In this document: piece by piece, positions 7,578 through 17,014 of the stretch | Layout: each line of letters starts with the position of its first letter | Position numbering within the stretch: position 1 is the first letter of the stretch | Source of the DNA: Pseudoroseicyclus tamaricis | GTDB lineage: Bacteria > Pseudomonadota > Alphaproteobacteria > Rhodobacterales > Rhodobacteraceae | Direction: 5' to 3' | Assembly (NCBI RefSeq): GCF_012070395.1 | Contig: NZ_JAAFYS010000003.1 | Location: 310,001 to 374,000, forward strand | Length of the DNA: 64,000 bases | Position numbers and translations under genes: made by a program | Notes under the pieces: model-generated | What the model saw: the letters and a program-made list of their open reading frames with translations, nothing else | Database searches by the model: none | Told to the model about the DNA's origin: nothing

Positions 7578-8468
7578 ATGTTCCAAGACTTCAGATGGCC
7601 GCGTCTGCCCTTCGATCCGGCGCTCCTGCCGCATGTCGACCTGCTCGTGTCGCTGCTCCTCCTCCTGCTGCTCTGGGTCGCGCGGAAGATCGTCGTGCGC
7701 TCCATCCGCGCGCGGGCGGAGCTGGCGCCGCAGGATCAGCGGCGGCTGCTCACCTCCACCCGCAACGCCTTCCTGCTGCTGCTGCTGATCGGCCTCGTGA
7801 TGATATGGGCGCCGCAGCTGCGCACCTTCGCGCTGTCGCTCACTGCCGTGGCCGTGGCCATCGTCGTGGCGACCAAGGAGCTCATCCTCTGCCTCTCGGG
7901 CGCCGTCCTGCGCGCCACGACCGGCGCCTTCGCGGTGGGCGACTGGATCGAGGTGGGGGACAACCGGGGCGAGGTGACCGACCACACGGTGCTGGCGACG
8001 ACGCTGCAGGAGTTCGGCGCCGGCCCCTATGCCTACGTGCCGACCGGGCGCACCATCGTGTTCCCCAACAGCCTGTTGCTGACCACCCCGGTGCGCAACC
8101 TCTCCGCCATGCGCGAGGCGACCTACCACCGCTTCACCGTCACGCTCGATCCGATGCCCCGCATCGAGGGCGCCCATGCGGCGCTCTCGCAGATCGTCGC
8201 CCGCCACTACGAGCCCTTCCGCGAGAGCGCCGCCCGCGTGAACGCCGCCATCGAGCGCCGCACCCACACCGACCTGCCCGACCCGGCGCCGCTGGTGCGG
8301 CTGCGCACCTCCGATCTCGGCAAGCTGCGCGTCGAGGTGACGCTCTTCTGCCCGCCGCAGGCCGCCGAGCGGCTGGAAAGCGAGATCACCGCCGAGATCC
8401 TCGCGGCGATGGATGCCGAGCGACAGAAGGGCGCCGCCGGCACCGTCGAGCCGACAGAGGCGGAGTGA
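7578..8468 (+). CDS. Small mechanosensitive ion channel (MscS family)
   Basis: A 296-residue inner-membrane channel that would open under membrane tension to release solutes. Hydrophobic helices lie near residues 14-36, 64-80 and 84-115. The third runs into the pore-lining and beta-domain signature (LSGAVLRATTGAFAVGDWIEVGDNRGEV). The cytoplasmic part has VFPNSLLLTTPVRNLS, the usual beta-domain end. The start at 7578 avoids a non-membrane N-terminal extension that would overlap the tRNA. Two bases after the stop a second small gene begins, so the two are probably co-transcribed. Confidence 0.88.
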   Translation: MFQDFRWPRLPFDPALLPHVDLLVSLLLLLLLWVARKIVVRSIRARAELAPQDQRRLLTSTRNAFLLLLLIGLVMIWAPQLRTFALSLTAVAVAIVVATKELILCLSGAVLRATTGAFAVGDWIEVGDNRGEVTDHTVLATTLQEFGAGPYAYVPTGRTIVFPNSLLLTTPVRNLSAMREATYHRFTVTLDPMPRIEGAHAALSQIVARHYEPFRESAARVNAAIERRTHTDLPDPAPLVRLRTSDLGKLRVEVTLFCPPQAAERLESEITAEILAAMDAERQKGAAGTVEPTEAE

Positions 8469-8469
8469 C

Positions 8470-8727
8470 ATGCTCTACCACCTGCTCGACCTCGCCGCGA
8501 TCGTCAGCTCCCTCCTCGCCGCCGGGCTCTGGTACCAGGCCGGCGCGCGGACCATCCGCCGTGTCTCGCGGTTCGAGACGCTGGATCACGCGGACCTCAA
8601 CCGCATGGTCGTCGCCATGAACCGCAGCGCCATCCTCAACCGGCGGGCGGCACTCGCCTCCGCGGCGGCGGCGATCTGCATCGCGTTGCGCTTCGCGGCC
8701 TCGCTCGTGCTGGATGCATCGAGTTGA
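8470..8727 (+). CDS. Hypothetical small membrane protein (85 aa)
   Basis: Begins one base after the MscS stop codon, indicating translational coupling. Residues 3-21 (YHLLDLAAIVSSLLAAGLW) and about 56-82 (RRAALASAAAAICIALRFAASLVL) are hydrophobic, with a basic/polar linker containing NRMVVAMNRSAILNRRA between. I do not recognise the family. The fixed position behind the channel gene suggests a role in the same membrane process, but that is inference. Confidence 0.7.
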   Translation: MLYHLLDLAAIVSSLLAAGLWYQAGARTIRRVSRFETLDHADLNRMVVAMNRSAILNRRAALASAAAAICIALRFAASLVLDASS

Positions 8728-8804
8728 CGGCGCCGGCTGGACGCGGCGACCCGCGCTGACTATCCGCTTGGCGATTGTTTGCCTTTGGCAGGGGGAGACC
8801 GGGC

Positions 8805-10163
8805 ATGGCTGAGGGGCATCACGGGGGCCTGCGGGGCTGGTTCCGCAGCCTGTCGCTCCGCACCTGGCTCATCGTCGGCATGGGCGTCGCGCTCCTGCCG
8901 ATCTTCATCGTCGGCGCGCTGACCTTTGCCACCTACCACAGCCAGATCGCCCAGCCTTTCCGCGAGGTGCTGAATACCCAGCACCGCATCCTGCTGCCGC
9001 TGGAGCGCCTGCAGGGAGAGATGTGGGGCCTCTCGGCGGCCGTCAACGACTTCGCCGAGACGGGGGAGGAGGCCTACCGCAGCACCTTCGAGGCGACGGA
9101 GCGGCAGATCGCCACCCACCTCGCGCAGCTGGAGCTGGCGGCGGGCAGCTCCCCCGCCTTCCGGCCCATCCTCGATGCCGCGCTGCAGGACTGGGCGCTA
9201 CTCGTGCAGGTCGCCGCCGAGGTCGCGCCCGGCACCGCCTCCAGCGCTGATCCCGCCCTCCTGCGCTTCGAATCGCTCGTCGCCGAGACGGGCCGGGCGC
9301 TGGAGGCGCTGTCGGAGACGCTGCGCCAGCAGAGCGAGCAGAGCCATGCCGAGGCGCTGGCGGCGATGCGCCGGCTGGAGATCATCGCCGCCGTGGCCGT
9401 GGCGCTGACGCTGCTCTTCACCTTCCTCGCCATCCAGATCATCGACCGGGCGCTCATCAACAGCACCGACGAGCTGGTGGCCGGCGCCATGAGCATCACC
9501 GCCGGCGACCGGGAGCGGCAGATCGACGTGCAGGTCCCGCCGGAGCTGGCGGCGGTGGCGAGCGCCTTCAACAAGATGACCAAGCAGATCCTCGAGCAGG
9601 AGCGGGCACTCTCCCTCGCCGCCAGCACCGACAGCCTCACCGGCCTGCGCAACCGGCGGGCGTTCGACCGGGAGCTCGCCGCCTGCCTCGACATCGCCGA
9701 GCAGAGCGGCCAGCCCGGCGCACTGCTGATGATCGACGTCGACAACTTCAAGGAATTCAACGACGCCCACGGCCACCTCGCCGGCGACGCCGCGCTCCGC
9801 CAGATCGGCGAGGCGCTCACGGGCGCGGCGCGCGAGGGCGACCTCACCTTCCGCTACGGCGGCGAGGAATTCGCGATCCTCGTGCCGAACATCACCCCCG
9901 CCGACGCTCTCGCCGCTGCGGAGCGGGCGCGGGCGGCGGTGGAGCGGCAGGGCGTCTCGCTGCCGACGGGCGAGGAGCAGCGCATGAGCGTCAGCATCGG
10001 CGTCGTCACCTTCGGCGGCCATGCCCGCGGGCAGGAGGTCGTCGGCCGCGCCGACGTGGCGCTCTACAAGGCGAAGGCGGCGGGGCGCAACAGGGTGCGG
10101 CTGGCCGGGTCCGGCGCGGGCGCGCGGGGGCCCAGGGGCGCGGGCGAACCCGCGGAGGCCTAA
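8805..10163 (+). CDS. Membrane diguanylate cyclase (HAMP-GGDEF)
   Basis: A 452-residue protein starting at 8805 with GGGGGAG upstream. Helix 1 spans about residues 20-42, a periplasmic helical sensor region 43-190, and helix 2 about 192-213. A HAMP segment follows, then a GGDEF domain from about 272. The active site reads GGEEF at 352-356, a functional variant, and the product-inhibition I-site RxxD is intact at 343-346. It should make cyclic di-GMP in response to an external signal. Its 3' end overlaps the rpiA 3' end by 4 bp (tail to tail). A short Pro/Gly/Arg tail follows the domain. Confidence 0.93.
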   Translation: MAEGHHGGLRGWFRSLSLRTWLIVGMGVALLPIFIVGALTFATYHSQIAQPFREVLNTQHRILLPLERLQGEMWGLSAAVNDFAETGEEAYRSTFEATERQIATHLAQLELAAGSSPAFRPILDAALQDWALLVQVAAEVAPGTASSADPALLRFESLVAETGRALEALSETLRQQSEQSHAEALAAMRRLEIIAAVAVALTLLFTFLAIQIIDRALINSTDELVAGAMSITAGDRERQIDVQVPPELAAVASAFNKMTKQILEQERALSLAASTDSLTGLRNRRAFDRELAACLDIAEQSGQPGALLMIDVDNFKEFNDAHGHLAGDAALRQIGEALTGAAREGDLTFRYGGEEFAILVPNITPADALAAAERARAAVERQGVSLPTGEEQRMSVSIGVVTFGGHARGQEVVGRADVALYKAKAAGRNRVRLAGSGAGARGPRGAGEPAEA

Positions 10164-10948
10164 TCGGAGATGTCGGTGAAGACGTTGCCGTCGTCGAGGA
10201 AGTCGTAGCGATCCTCGCTGACGAGCCCGGCGGCGAAGTCCCGCACCTCCACCCGGCCGTCGCCATGGCCGAGCACCACCTTGTCGCAGATGTCGATGAA
10301 GAGCCCGTTCTCCACCACACCCGGGATCTGGTTGAGCACGAGGGAGAGCTGCCGGGCATTGCCGATGCGTTTGAGGTGCAGATCGAGGATGTGGTTGCCC
10401 TCGTCGGTGACATAGGGCGCGTCGCCGTTCATCCGCAGCTGGGTGGTACGGCCGAGCACGTCGAGGCCGATCAGCGTCTCCTCGACGAGCAGCTTGGTGG
10501 TCTGCCAGCCGAAGGGGATGACCTCCACGGGGAGCGGGAAGGCGCCCAGCGTCTCCACCTCCTTGCCGCTGTCGGCGATGACGATCATCTGGTCCGACGC
10601 GGTGGCGACGATCTTCTCCATCAGCAGGGCGCCGCCGCCGCCCTTGATGAGGTTCATCTTGCCGTCGAGCTCGTCGGCCCCGTCGATGGTGAGGTCGAGC
10701 CAGCGGGCCTCGTCGAGGCTGATCACCTCGATCCCCACCTCGCGCGCCAGTTCGGCGGTGCGGGTGGAGGTGGGCACGCCGGTGATCTTCAGCCCCTCCT
10801 CGCGGACCATCTCCCCAAGGCACTTCACCAGCCAAGCGGCGGTGGAGCCGGTGCCGAGCCCGACCCGCATTCCCGATTCGACAAACTGCGTGGCCCGGCG
10901 GGCGGCCACGAACTTGGCCTTGTCGATGGGGGAGAGATCGGCTGCCAT
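10160..10948 (-). CDS. rpiA: Ribose-5-phosphate isomerase A
   Basis: A 262-residue cytosolic enzyme interconverting ribose-5-phosphate and ribulose-5-phosphate in the pentose phosphate pathway. The phosphate-binding GLGTGSTAAWLVK (about residue 31), the catalytic DGADELDGKMNLIKGGGGALL block and ASDQMIVIADSGKEVE are family signatures. The ATG has AAAGGA upstream. The protein is some 30-40 residues longer than E. coli RpiA, with the extra length at the C-terminus. It has no close partner on the strand; a long repeat-filled gap lies upstream. Confidence 0.95.
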   Translation of the reverse strand: MAADLSPIDKAKFVAARRATQFVESGMRVGLGTGSTAAWLVKCLGEMVREEGLKITGVPTSTRTAELAREVGIEVISLDEARWLDLTIDGADELDGKMNLIKGGGGALLMEKIVATASDQMIVIADSGKEVETLGAFPLPVEVIPFGWQTTKLLVEETLIGLDVLGRTTQLRMNGDAPYVTDEGNHILDLHLKRIGNARQLSLVLNQIPGVVENGLFIDICDKVVLGHGDGRVEVRDFAAGLVSEDRYDFLDDGNVFTDISD

Positions 10949-11046
10949 GAGAGAGGTCCTTTCCGCGGCGCCTCCTTATAGGAAGAACGGCCGAAGAGGG
11001 CGAGAGGGGACTTAGGGCTGCGTGGCCCCCGACCGGACGCCCCTTC

Positions 11047-11069
11047 GTAGGGTGGGTTTCCAACCCACC
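11047..11069. repeat. REP-like GTAGGGTGGG hairpin, copy 1
   Basis: GTA, then stem GGTGGGTT/AACCCACC with a 3-base loop. Related hairpins lie at 14938, 15297 and 53024, each beside an R1 element. Confidence 0.75.
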
Positions 11070-11100
11070 GCCCCACCCGAACCCAGGCGATCCCCTCGCA

Positions 11101-11269
11101 GGCGCAGGGCGAGCGCCGGCCCGTGGGATGGCGCTCCGACGGTCTTGCTCTGCGCTTTATACCGGCCAAGCCCTTCCCCGACCGGAGCGGAGCACCAAGC
11201 CCCGCCAGAGCGCCAGCCCGCCGGGACGGGCAGGCGCTCGCCCTGCGCCTTTGGCGCGCACCGGGCGGG
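11101..11269 (-). repeat. R1 element with terminal inverted repeats, copy 1
   Basis: GGCGCAGGGCGAGCGCCGGC at 11101 faces the inverted copy GGCGCTCGCCCTGCGCC ending at 11249. The core between them contains GCTTTATACC. The outer extension TTTGGCGCGCACCGGGCGGG (11250-11269) is the reverse complement of the left flank in copies 2 and 3, so this copy is inverted. It and the hairpin at 11047 fill most of the 398-bp gap between rpiA and folE2. Confidence 0.75.
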
Positions 11270-11346
11270 GCGAGGCTCAACCCGGGCGCAATTCCGGGCC
11301 GCCCCTAGGCCGGACTTCAGCTTGGCACCGCGCCGCCTGCCCCCAC

Positions 11347-12471
<1,125 letters not shown>

Positions 12472-12550
12472 CGGCGCCTCCTGTGGGCGACTTCGCGCGC
12501 TCCCCCCAATCTAGGGGCTCGGGGGGCCGGAGAGAAGCCGGCCCGCCCTC

Positions 12551-13753
12551 TCAGGCCTCCGCCGCCACCCGCGCCGCCGCCTCCAGCGCGCCCTGCAGGT
12601 CGGCGATGAGGTCGGCCGGATCCTCGAGCCCAATGGAGAGGCGCACGAGCCCGGGCGTGATGCCGAGCGTCGCGCGCTGCTCTTCGGCGAGGCGCTGGTG
12701 GGTGGTGGTGGCCGGGTGGGTGACGATGCTCTTGGCGTCGCCGAGGTTGTTGGAGATCAGGACGATCTCCAGCGCGTCGAGGAAGCGGAACGCCGCCTCC
12801 TTGCTGCCGAGATCGAACGCCAGCACCGTCCCGCCGGAGCCCATCTGCTCCATCGCCAGCGCGTGCTGGGGGTGGGCGGGAAGGCCGGGATAGATGACGC
12901 GGGCGAGCCGGTCGTCCGCCTCCAGCGCCTCGGCGATCTGCTGGGCGGACGCCGCCTGCGCGCGCACCCGCAGCTCCATCGTCTCCAGCCCCTTGAGCAG
13001 CAGCCAGGCGGAGAAGGGGGACAGCGCGGCGCCGGTGTGCTTGAGGTAGGGCTCCGCCGTCTTGCGGATGAACTCCTTGCTGCCGAGGATCACCCCGCCG
13101 AGCACGCGGCCCTGCCCGTCGATATGCTTGGTGGCGGAGTAGACGACGACGTCCACGCCCTGCTCGATGGCCCTGGAGAAGACGGGCGTGGCGAAGACGT
13201 TGTCGGCGATCACCAGCGCGCCGGCGGCATGGGCGATCTCGCTGACGGCGGCGACGTCGATGAGGTCGAGCGCCGGGTTGGAGACGCTCTCGAAGAACAC
13301 CGCCTTGGTGCCCGGCGTGACGGCGGCGCGCCACTCGTCGAGGCTGGTGCCGTCGACGAAGACCACCTCGACACCGAAGCGCGGCAGGATCTCCTCGAGG
13401 ATATAGAGGCAGGAGCCGAAGAGCGCCCGGCTGGAGACGACGCGGTCGCCGGCCTTGAGCATGGAGACCAGCGCGCCGTTGACGGCGGCCATGCCCGAGG
13501 CGGTGGCGAAGGCATCCTCGGCGCCCTCGAGCGCGGCGATGCGCTCTTCGAACATGCGCGTCGTGGGGTTGCCGTAGCGGGCGTAGATGAACTCATCCTC
13601 GCCGGCCTTGATGAAGCGCTGCTCGGCCTGCGCGGCGTCGTCGTAGACGAAGCCCTGGGTGAGGAAGATGGCCTCGCTCACCTCGCCGTACTGGCTGCGG
13701 CGGGTGCCGCCATGGACGGCTTTGGTGCGGCGGGAAAGATCGCGTTTCGACAT
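12551..13753 (-). CDS. metZ: O-succinylhomoserine sulfhydrylase
   Basis: A 400-residue PLP enzyme of the Cys/Met metabolism family making homocysteine from O-succinylhomoserine and sulfide in the cytosol. Visible are the cofactor region YARYGNPTTRMFEERIAALE, ASGMAAVNGAL, and the Schiff-base lysine in YSATKHIDGQGR (about residue 208). The start has AAGGAGG seven bases upstream. MetZ rather than cystathionine gamma-synthase is chosen from the GFVYDDAAQAEQRF N-terminus and the SAM-II riboswitch directly upstream, a known arrangement in alphaproteobacteria. Confidence 0.94.
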   Translation of the reverse strand: MSKRDLSRRTKAVHGGTRRSQYGEVSEAIFLTQGFVYDDAAQAEQRFIKAGEDEFIYARYGNPTTRMFEERIAALEGAEDAFATASGMAAVNGALVSMLKAGDRVVSSRALFGSCLYILEEILPRFGVEVVFVDGTSLDEWRAAVTPGTKAVFFESVSNPALDLIDVAAVSEIAHAAGALVIADNVFATPVFSRAIEQGVDVVVYSATKHIDGQGRVLGGVILGSKEFIRKTAEPYLKHTGAALSPFSAWLLLKGLETMELRVRAQAASAQQIAEALEADDRLARVIYPGLPAHPQHALAMEQMGSGGTVLAFDLGSKEAAFRFLDALEIVLISNNLGDAKSIVTHPATTTHQRLAEEQRATLGITPGLVRLSIGLEDPADLIADLQGALEAAARVAAEA

Positions 13754-13786
13754 CGTGTCGCCTCCTTCGGGGCCTCTGCCCCAATG

Positions 13787-13817
13787 AAAAACCCCGACAC
13801 CGGTAAAGGCATCGGGG
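13787..13817 (-). terminator. Riboswitch terminator ahead of metZ
   Basis: On the minus strand CCCCGATGCC pairs with GGTGTCGGGG and is followed by five T. It lies 17 bases past the aptamer and before the metZ ribosome site, so it is probably the expression platform that stops transcription when SAM is bound. Confidence 0.8.
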
Positions 13818-13833
13818 CCAGCGACCCGTCAGA

Positions 13834-13886
13834 CCTCTTTAGCGGCATGTTTTACGTGGCCCGCAATCCGGTAACAAATCGCCACG
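13834..13886 (-). promoter_or_regulatory. SAM-II riboswitch aptamer
   Basis: Read on the minus strand, P1 is CGTGGC/GCCACG enclosing GATTTGTTACCGGATTGC. It is followed by TAAAACATGCCGCTAAAGAGG, matching the SAM-II consensus (P1 loop, A-rich linker, CGCTAAA pseudoknot strand). Binding S-adenosylmethionine should lower metZ expression. The aptamer begins almost at the predicted transcription start. Confidence 0.9.
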
Positions 13887-13892
13887 ACGCGA

Positions 13893-13921
13893 GCAGTAGG
13901 CCTCCTCGGCGGAACGGTCAA
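13893..13921 (-). promoter_or_regulatory. Candidate metZ promoter
   Basis: TTGACC (13916-13921) and TACTGC (13893-13898) on the minus strand with a 17-base spacer. The predicted start near 13886 falls at the first base of the SAM-II aptamer, which supports the call although the -10 box is weak. Confidence 0.55.
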
Positions 13922-14039
13922 GTCCGAGCGGCTGTGACCATCCTGCCGCGGCGGGGCCGCGTCATCCAAGCGTCACGCAAGAGTAACCTGCCTGTTGCGA
14001 AGACGCGGCAAGGGAAACACCACATCTAGTGGGTGCGCA

Positions 14040-14915
14040 ATGGCATTGCTGCGAGCGAATGCGGATGACCTCCCCTCCGGCCACACGATCGCCGGAGCCC
14101 TTCGGGGACTCCACCCCGGCGCGCCGATCGTCGTGATGATCCACGGCTACCGCTTCTCCCCCGCCGATGCCTCGCACGACCCGCACCGCCACATCCTGTC
14201 GCCCGCCCCCAGCCTCGGCGGCTGGAAAGCCGTCTCCTGGCCGCGCCACCTGCGCCTGCAGGGCGAGGCGGGCCTCGCCGTCGCCTTCGGCTGGGAGGCG
14301 CGGGGGACGCTGTTCGCGGCCCATGCGCGGGCGGAGGCGGCAGGGGCGGCGCTGGCCGAGCTCGTGGGGAGGCTGCGGGTAGCGGCGCCGGACCGCCCGA
14401 TCCACCTCCTCGGCCACAGCCTCGGCGCGCGGGTGGCGCTCGCGGCGCTGGCGCGGGCGCGGCCGGGCGACATCACGCGGGTGCTGCTCCTCTCCGCCGC
14501 CGCCTTCCGGGGCGAGGCGCGGCGGGTGCTGGAGACGCCCGCTGGGCGGCGGGCGGAGATCGTCAACGTGATCTCGGGCCAGAACCTCCTCTTCGACACC
14601 CTCCTCCGCCTTGCCCTGCCCCACCACGGCGTGACGCTGGGGGGCGGGCTCGGGGCGCGGTCGCCGGGATGGGTGCCGGGCTGGGTGGACGTGCCGATGC
14701 GCCGCCTGCCGGACCTCGGCTACCGCCTCGCCCCGCCGACGGCCCGGATCTGCCACTGGTCGAGCTACCTGCGCCCCGGCGTTTGGCGCTTCTACCGGGA
14801 GGTGCTGCTGACCCCGGAGGCGACGCCCCTCGCGGTGATGCAGGCCCGCCTCGCCCCGGAGCGGCGCCGCTGGCGCCTGCCGGCGATGCGGTTCGGGGCG
14901 CGGGGACCGGTTTAG
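14040..14915 (+). CDS. Alpha/beta hydrolase
   Basis: A 291-residue protein with an alpha/beta hydrolase core: the oxyanion-hole strand IVVMIHGYRFSP (about residue 30) and the nucleophile elbow GHSLGARVA (about residue 124). There is no signal peptide or membrane helix. It resembles the serine hydrolase/lipase-like proteins often annotated only by fold; the natural substrate cannot be told. The start at 14040 is the first ATG with a sensible N-terminus, but its ribosome site is weak. It is divergent from metZ and convergent with yciB. Confidence 0.8.
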   Translation: MALLRANADDLPSGHTIAGALRGLHPGAPIVVMIHGYRFSPADASHDPHRHILSPAPSLGGWKAVSWPRHLRLQGEAGLAVAFGWEARGTLFAAHARAEAAGAALAELVGRLRVAAPDRPIHLLGHSLGARVALAALARARPGDITRVLLLSAAAFRGEARRVLETPAGRRAEIVNVISGQNLLFDTLLRLALPHHGVTLGGGLGARSPGWVPGWVDVPMRRLPDLGYRLAPPTARICHWSSYLRPGVWRFYREVLLTPEATPLAVMQARLAPERRRWRLPAMRFGARGPV

Positions 14916-14937
14916 GCGGCGCGCTCGGCCTGTCGAC

Positions 14938-14960
14938 GCAGGGCGGGTTTTCAACCCGCC
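14938..14960. repeat. REP-like hairpin, copy 2
   Basis: GCAGGGCGGG then an inverted repeat (GGCGGGTT/AACCCGCC, loop TTC). It lies 22 bp after the hydrolase stop and may also act as an mRNA 3' end. Confidence 0.65.
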
Positions 14961-14985
14961 GAGGTGCACCCTCTCCGCTCTGTCC

Positions 14986-15047
14986 CCCGCCCGGTGCGCG
15001 CCAAGGGCGCAGGGCGAACGCCGGCCCGTCCCGGGGGCTGGCGCTCC
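14986..15047 (+). repeat. R1 solo half-element
   Basis: Begins CCCGCCCGGTGCGCGCCAAG and runs through the left terminal repeat to GGCTGGCGCTCC, without a matching right end before the next copy starts at 15102. It is a left half standing alone. Confidence 0.65.
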
Positions 15048-15101
15048 GAAACGTCGACCCACCCTGGGAAGCAGAGCCGGTGCACCGTCGCCGCTTCTTC
15101 C

Positions 15102-15266
15102 CCCGCCCGGTGCGCGCCAAAGACGCAGGGCGAGCGCCCGCCCGTCCCGCGGGCTGGCGCTCCGGTGAGGTCAGCGCGGAGATCTGAGCGGGGAGGTGGT
15201 GGCGCCATAAAGCAAGGAGCGGAAACGTGGGAGCGCCACCCCACGGGCCGGCGCTCGCCCTGCGCC
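15102..15266 (+). repeat. R1 element, copy 2 (complete)
   Basis: Left end CCCGCCCGGTGCGCGCCAAA and the GCAGGGCGAGCG repeat, a core with GGCGCCATAAAGC, and a right end with GGCGCTCGCCCTGCGCC. Length 165 bp against 166 bp for copy 3. No open reading frame is shared between copies. Confidence 0.75.
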
Positions 15267-15296
15267 TGTCGATGGTGCGTGCGGTAGAAGTGGGAC

Positions 15297-15349
15297 GGTG
15301 GGTTATAGGCCCACCCTACGCCTCACGTAGGGTGGGCCTATAACCCACC
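15297..15349. repeat. Perfect 23-bp inverted repeat (REP-like pair)
   Basis: 15297-15319 and 15327-15349 are exact reverse complements with a 7-base loop. The right arm starts GTAGGGTGGGCCTATAACCC. It sits 28 bp beyond the yciB stop and between convergent genes, so it could block transcription or exonucleases from both sides. Confidence 0.8.
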
Positions 15350-15377
15350 TTGCCTCGCGAGCCGCAGAGCCGCCCCC

Positions 15378-15992
15378 TCAGGCGCTGCCCTTCTCCTCCT
15401 CGACGCCGTACTCCTCCAGGAGCTTGCCCTGCGTCATGAAGAAGAGGAACAGCGCCGCCGTCAGACCAAAGGTCTTGAAGCTCACCCAGACCTCCGTCGA
15501 GAAGAGCCTCCAGACCAGCTCGTTCGCCACGGCGAGGCCGAAGAAGAACCACATGATGCGCTTGGTCAGAAGCAGCCAGCCCTCGCGCTTCAGCGGCATC
15601 GCCTCCCCCATCAGCCCTTCGAGATAGCTCTTCCCCCGTGCCAGCCCGATCGCCAGCGCGGCGCCGAAAATCACGTAGATGATCGTCGGCTTCATCTTGA
15701 AGAACCGCTCGTCGTTGAACCACACGGAGAGGGAGCCGAAGACGACCACCAGCACCGCCGTCACCACCTGCATCTTCGAGAGCTTGCCGGTGAGCCACCA
15801 GAGGATCCCGGTGCACAGCAGCAGCAGCGGCACGAAGAGGGCCGTCACCACGATGAAGCCCTGGTACTCCGTCCCGCCGATCTCGAAGACACGATCCTTC
15901 ATCCGCCCATAGGCGAGGAAGAACAGCAGGATGGGGCCGAAATCGAGGCCGATCTTCAGCCAGGCGGGGACATGTCTGGGGGTGTCGCTCAT
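15378..15992 (-). CDS. yciB: Inner membrane-spanning protein YciB (IspZ family)
   Basis: A 204-residue polytopic inner-membrane protein with five to six hydrophobic helices. The family motifs DFGPILLFFLAYG near residue 18, a KPTIIY segment near 100 and KRIMWFFFGLAVANELVWR are visible. YciB proteins are linked to intracellular septation and cell-envelope synthesis. The N-terminus is preceded by AGAGGCC. It follows the EamA gene by only 9 bp, so the two form an operon. The end is acidic (EEEKGSA). Confidence 0.92.
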   Translation of the reverse strand: MSDTPRHVPAWLKIGLDFGPILLFFLAYGRMKDRVFEIGGTEYQGFIVVTALFVPLLLLCTGILWWLTGKLSKMQVVTAVLVVVFGSLSVWFNDERFFKMKPTIIYVIFGAALAIGLARGKSYLEGLMGEAMPLKREGWLLLTKRIMWFFFGLAVANELVWRLFSTEVWVSFKTFGLTAALFLFFMTQGKLLEEYGVEEEKGSA

Positions 15993-16001
15993 GGCCTCTA
16001 T

Positions 16002-16904
16002 CTAACCTGCGAATTCCACGATGACAGCCCCCGCCGCGATCATCGCCATCAACATCAGGCGACGGGGCCCCACGCCCTCGCCGAGGATGAACCAGCCGAT
16101 CAGCCCGGCGAAGACGGTCGAGGTCTCCCTCAGCACCGCCGCCTCGCCCACCTTGTCAAGGTAGGTCGCCAGCATGACGCCGCCGAAGCTGATCCACGCG
16201 ATGAAGGCGCCGATGATGCCGCGCAGCGCCAGCGGCCCCAGCCGGGGCGGTGCCGGCATCCTGCGATAGCGGATCGCGGCCAGCACCGGGAAGTCGAGCG
16301 CCGTGATGAAGAAGAACCACGCGAGGAACATCATCGGCGAGGGCGCGGTGCGGATGCCCCAGGCGTCGTAGGTGGTGTAGATCGCCACCATCACCCCGCC
16401 CCAGAGCGCGAAGGCCAGCCCCATCTGCATCGCCCGCCGGCCGAGGCTCACCTCCGCGAGGTTGCGCAGCGCCAGCAGCAGGATCCCGCCGGAGAGCAGC
16501 GCCACCCCGCCCCATTGCAGGGGCGTGAACCTCTCGTGGAAGATCAGCGAGGCGGCCGCCACCGTTACCACGGGGCCCGAGCCGCGCACGACGGGATAGA
16601 CGAAGGAATAGGCCGCCCGCTCGTAGGCCAGCGCCATCGCCAGCTTGTAGAGGAAGTGGATCACCAGCGAGCCGGCGAGGATCGCCCACATCTGCGCATC
16701 CGGCGCCGGCACGAGGAAGATCGCCACGGGCGCCGAGATCACCACGAGGAAGAAATCGATCGAGCCGCGCGACAGCCAGGGATCGTGCGCGCCCTTCTGC
16801 AGCGCGCCGAAGACGGCATGGGCGATGGCGGACATGAGCGCCAGCAGGGTGGCGATCTGCGCCCCCTGCCCCGTCCCGGCCATGCTCGAGAGCCACTCGC
16901 TCAT
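16002..16904 (-). CDS. EamA/DMT-family transporter
   Basis: A 300-residue protein with about ten hydrophobic helices arranged as two EamA repeats, typical for drug/metabolite transporters that export amino acids, sugars or other small molecules across the inner membrane. The segment YSFVYPVVRGSGPVVTVAAA is the usual end of the first repeat. AGAGGAGG precedes the ATG. It is the first gene of a two-gene operon with yciB. The substrate is not predictable. Confidence 0.88.
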   Translation of the reverse strand: MSEWLSSMAGTGQGAQIATLLALMSAIAHAVFGALQKGAHDPWLSRGSIDFFLVVISAPVAIFLVPAPDAQMWAILAGSLVIHFLYKLAMALAYERAAYSFVYPVVRGSGPVVTVAAASLIFHERFTPLQWGGVALLSGGILLLALRNLAEVSLGRRAMQMGLAFALWGGVMVAIYTTYDAWGIRTAPSPMMFLAWFFFITALDFPVLAAIRYRRMPAPPRLGPLALRGIIGAFIAWISFGGVMLATYLDKVGEAAVLRETSTVFAGLIGWFILGEGVGPRRLMLMAMIAAGAVIVEFAG

Positions 16905-17014
16905 CGCCCTCCTCTGGCCCGGCCGGCGGGCGAAGGCAAGCCGCCCGGACGGGAGGCGGAACCCCCGGGGCGGCGCGGCATTGACCGCTCAGACCGAGAA
17001 AGGGGGGGACCTGG

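Noticed and set aside
10949-11346. Missed gene in the rpiA-folE2 gap
   Set aside because: The open frames there come from R1 and the REP-like hairpin; the same frames do not persist between R1 copies.
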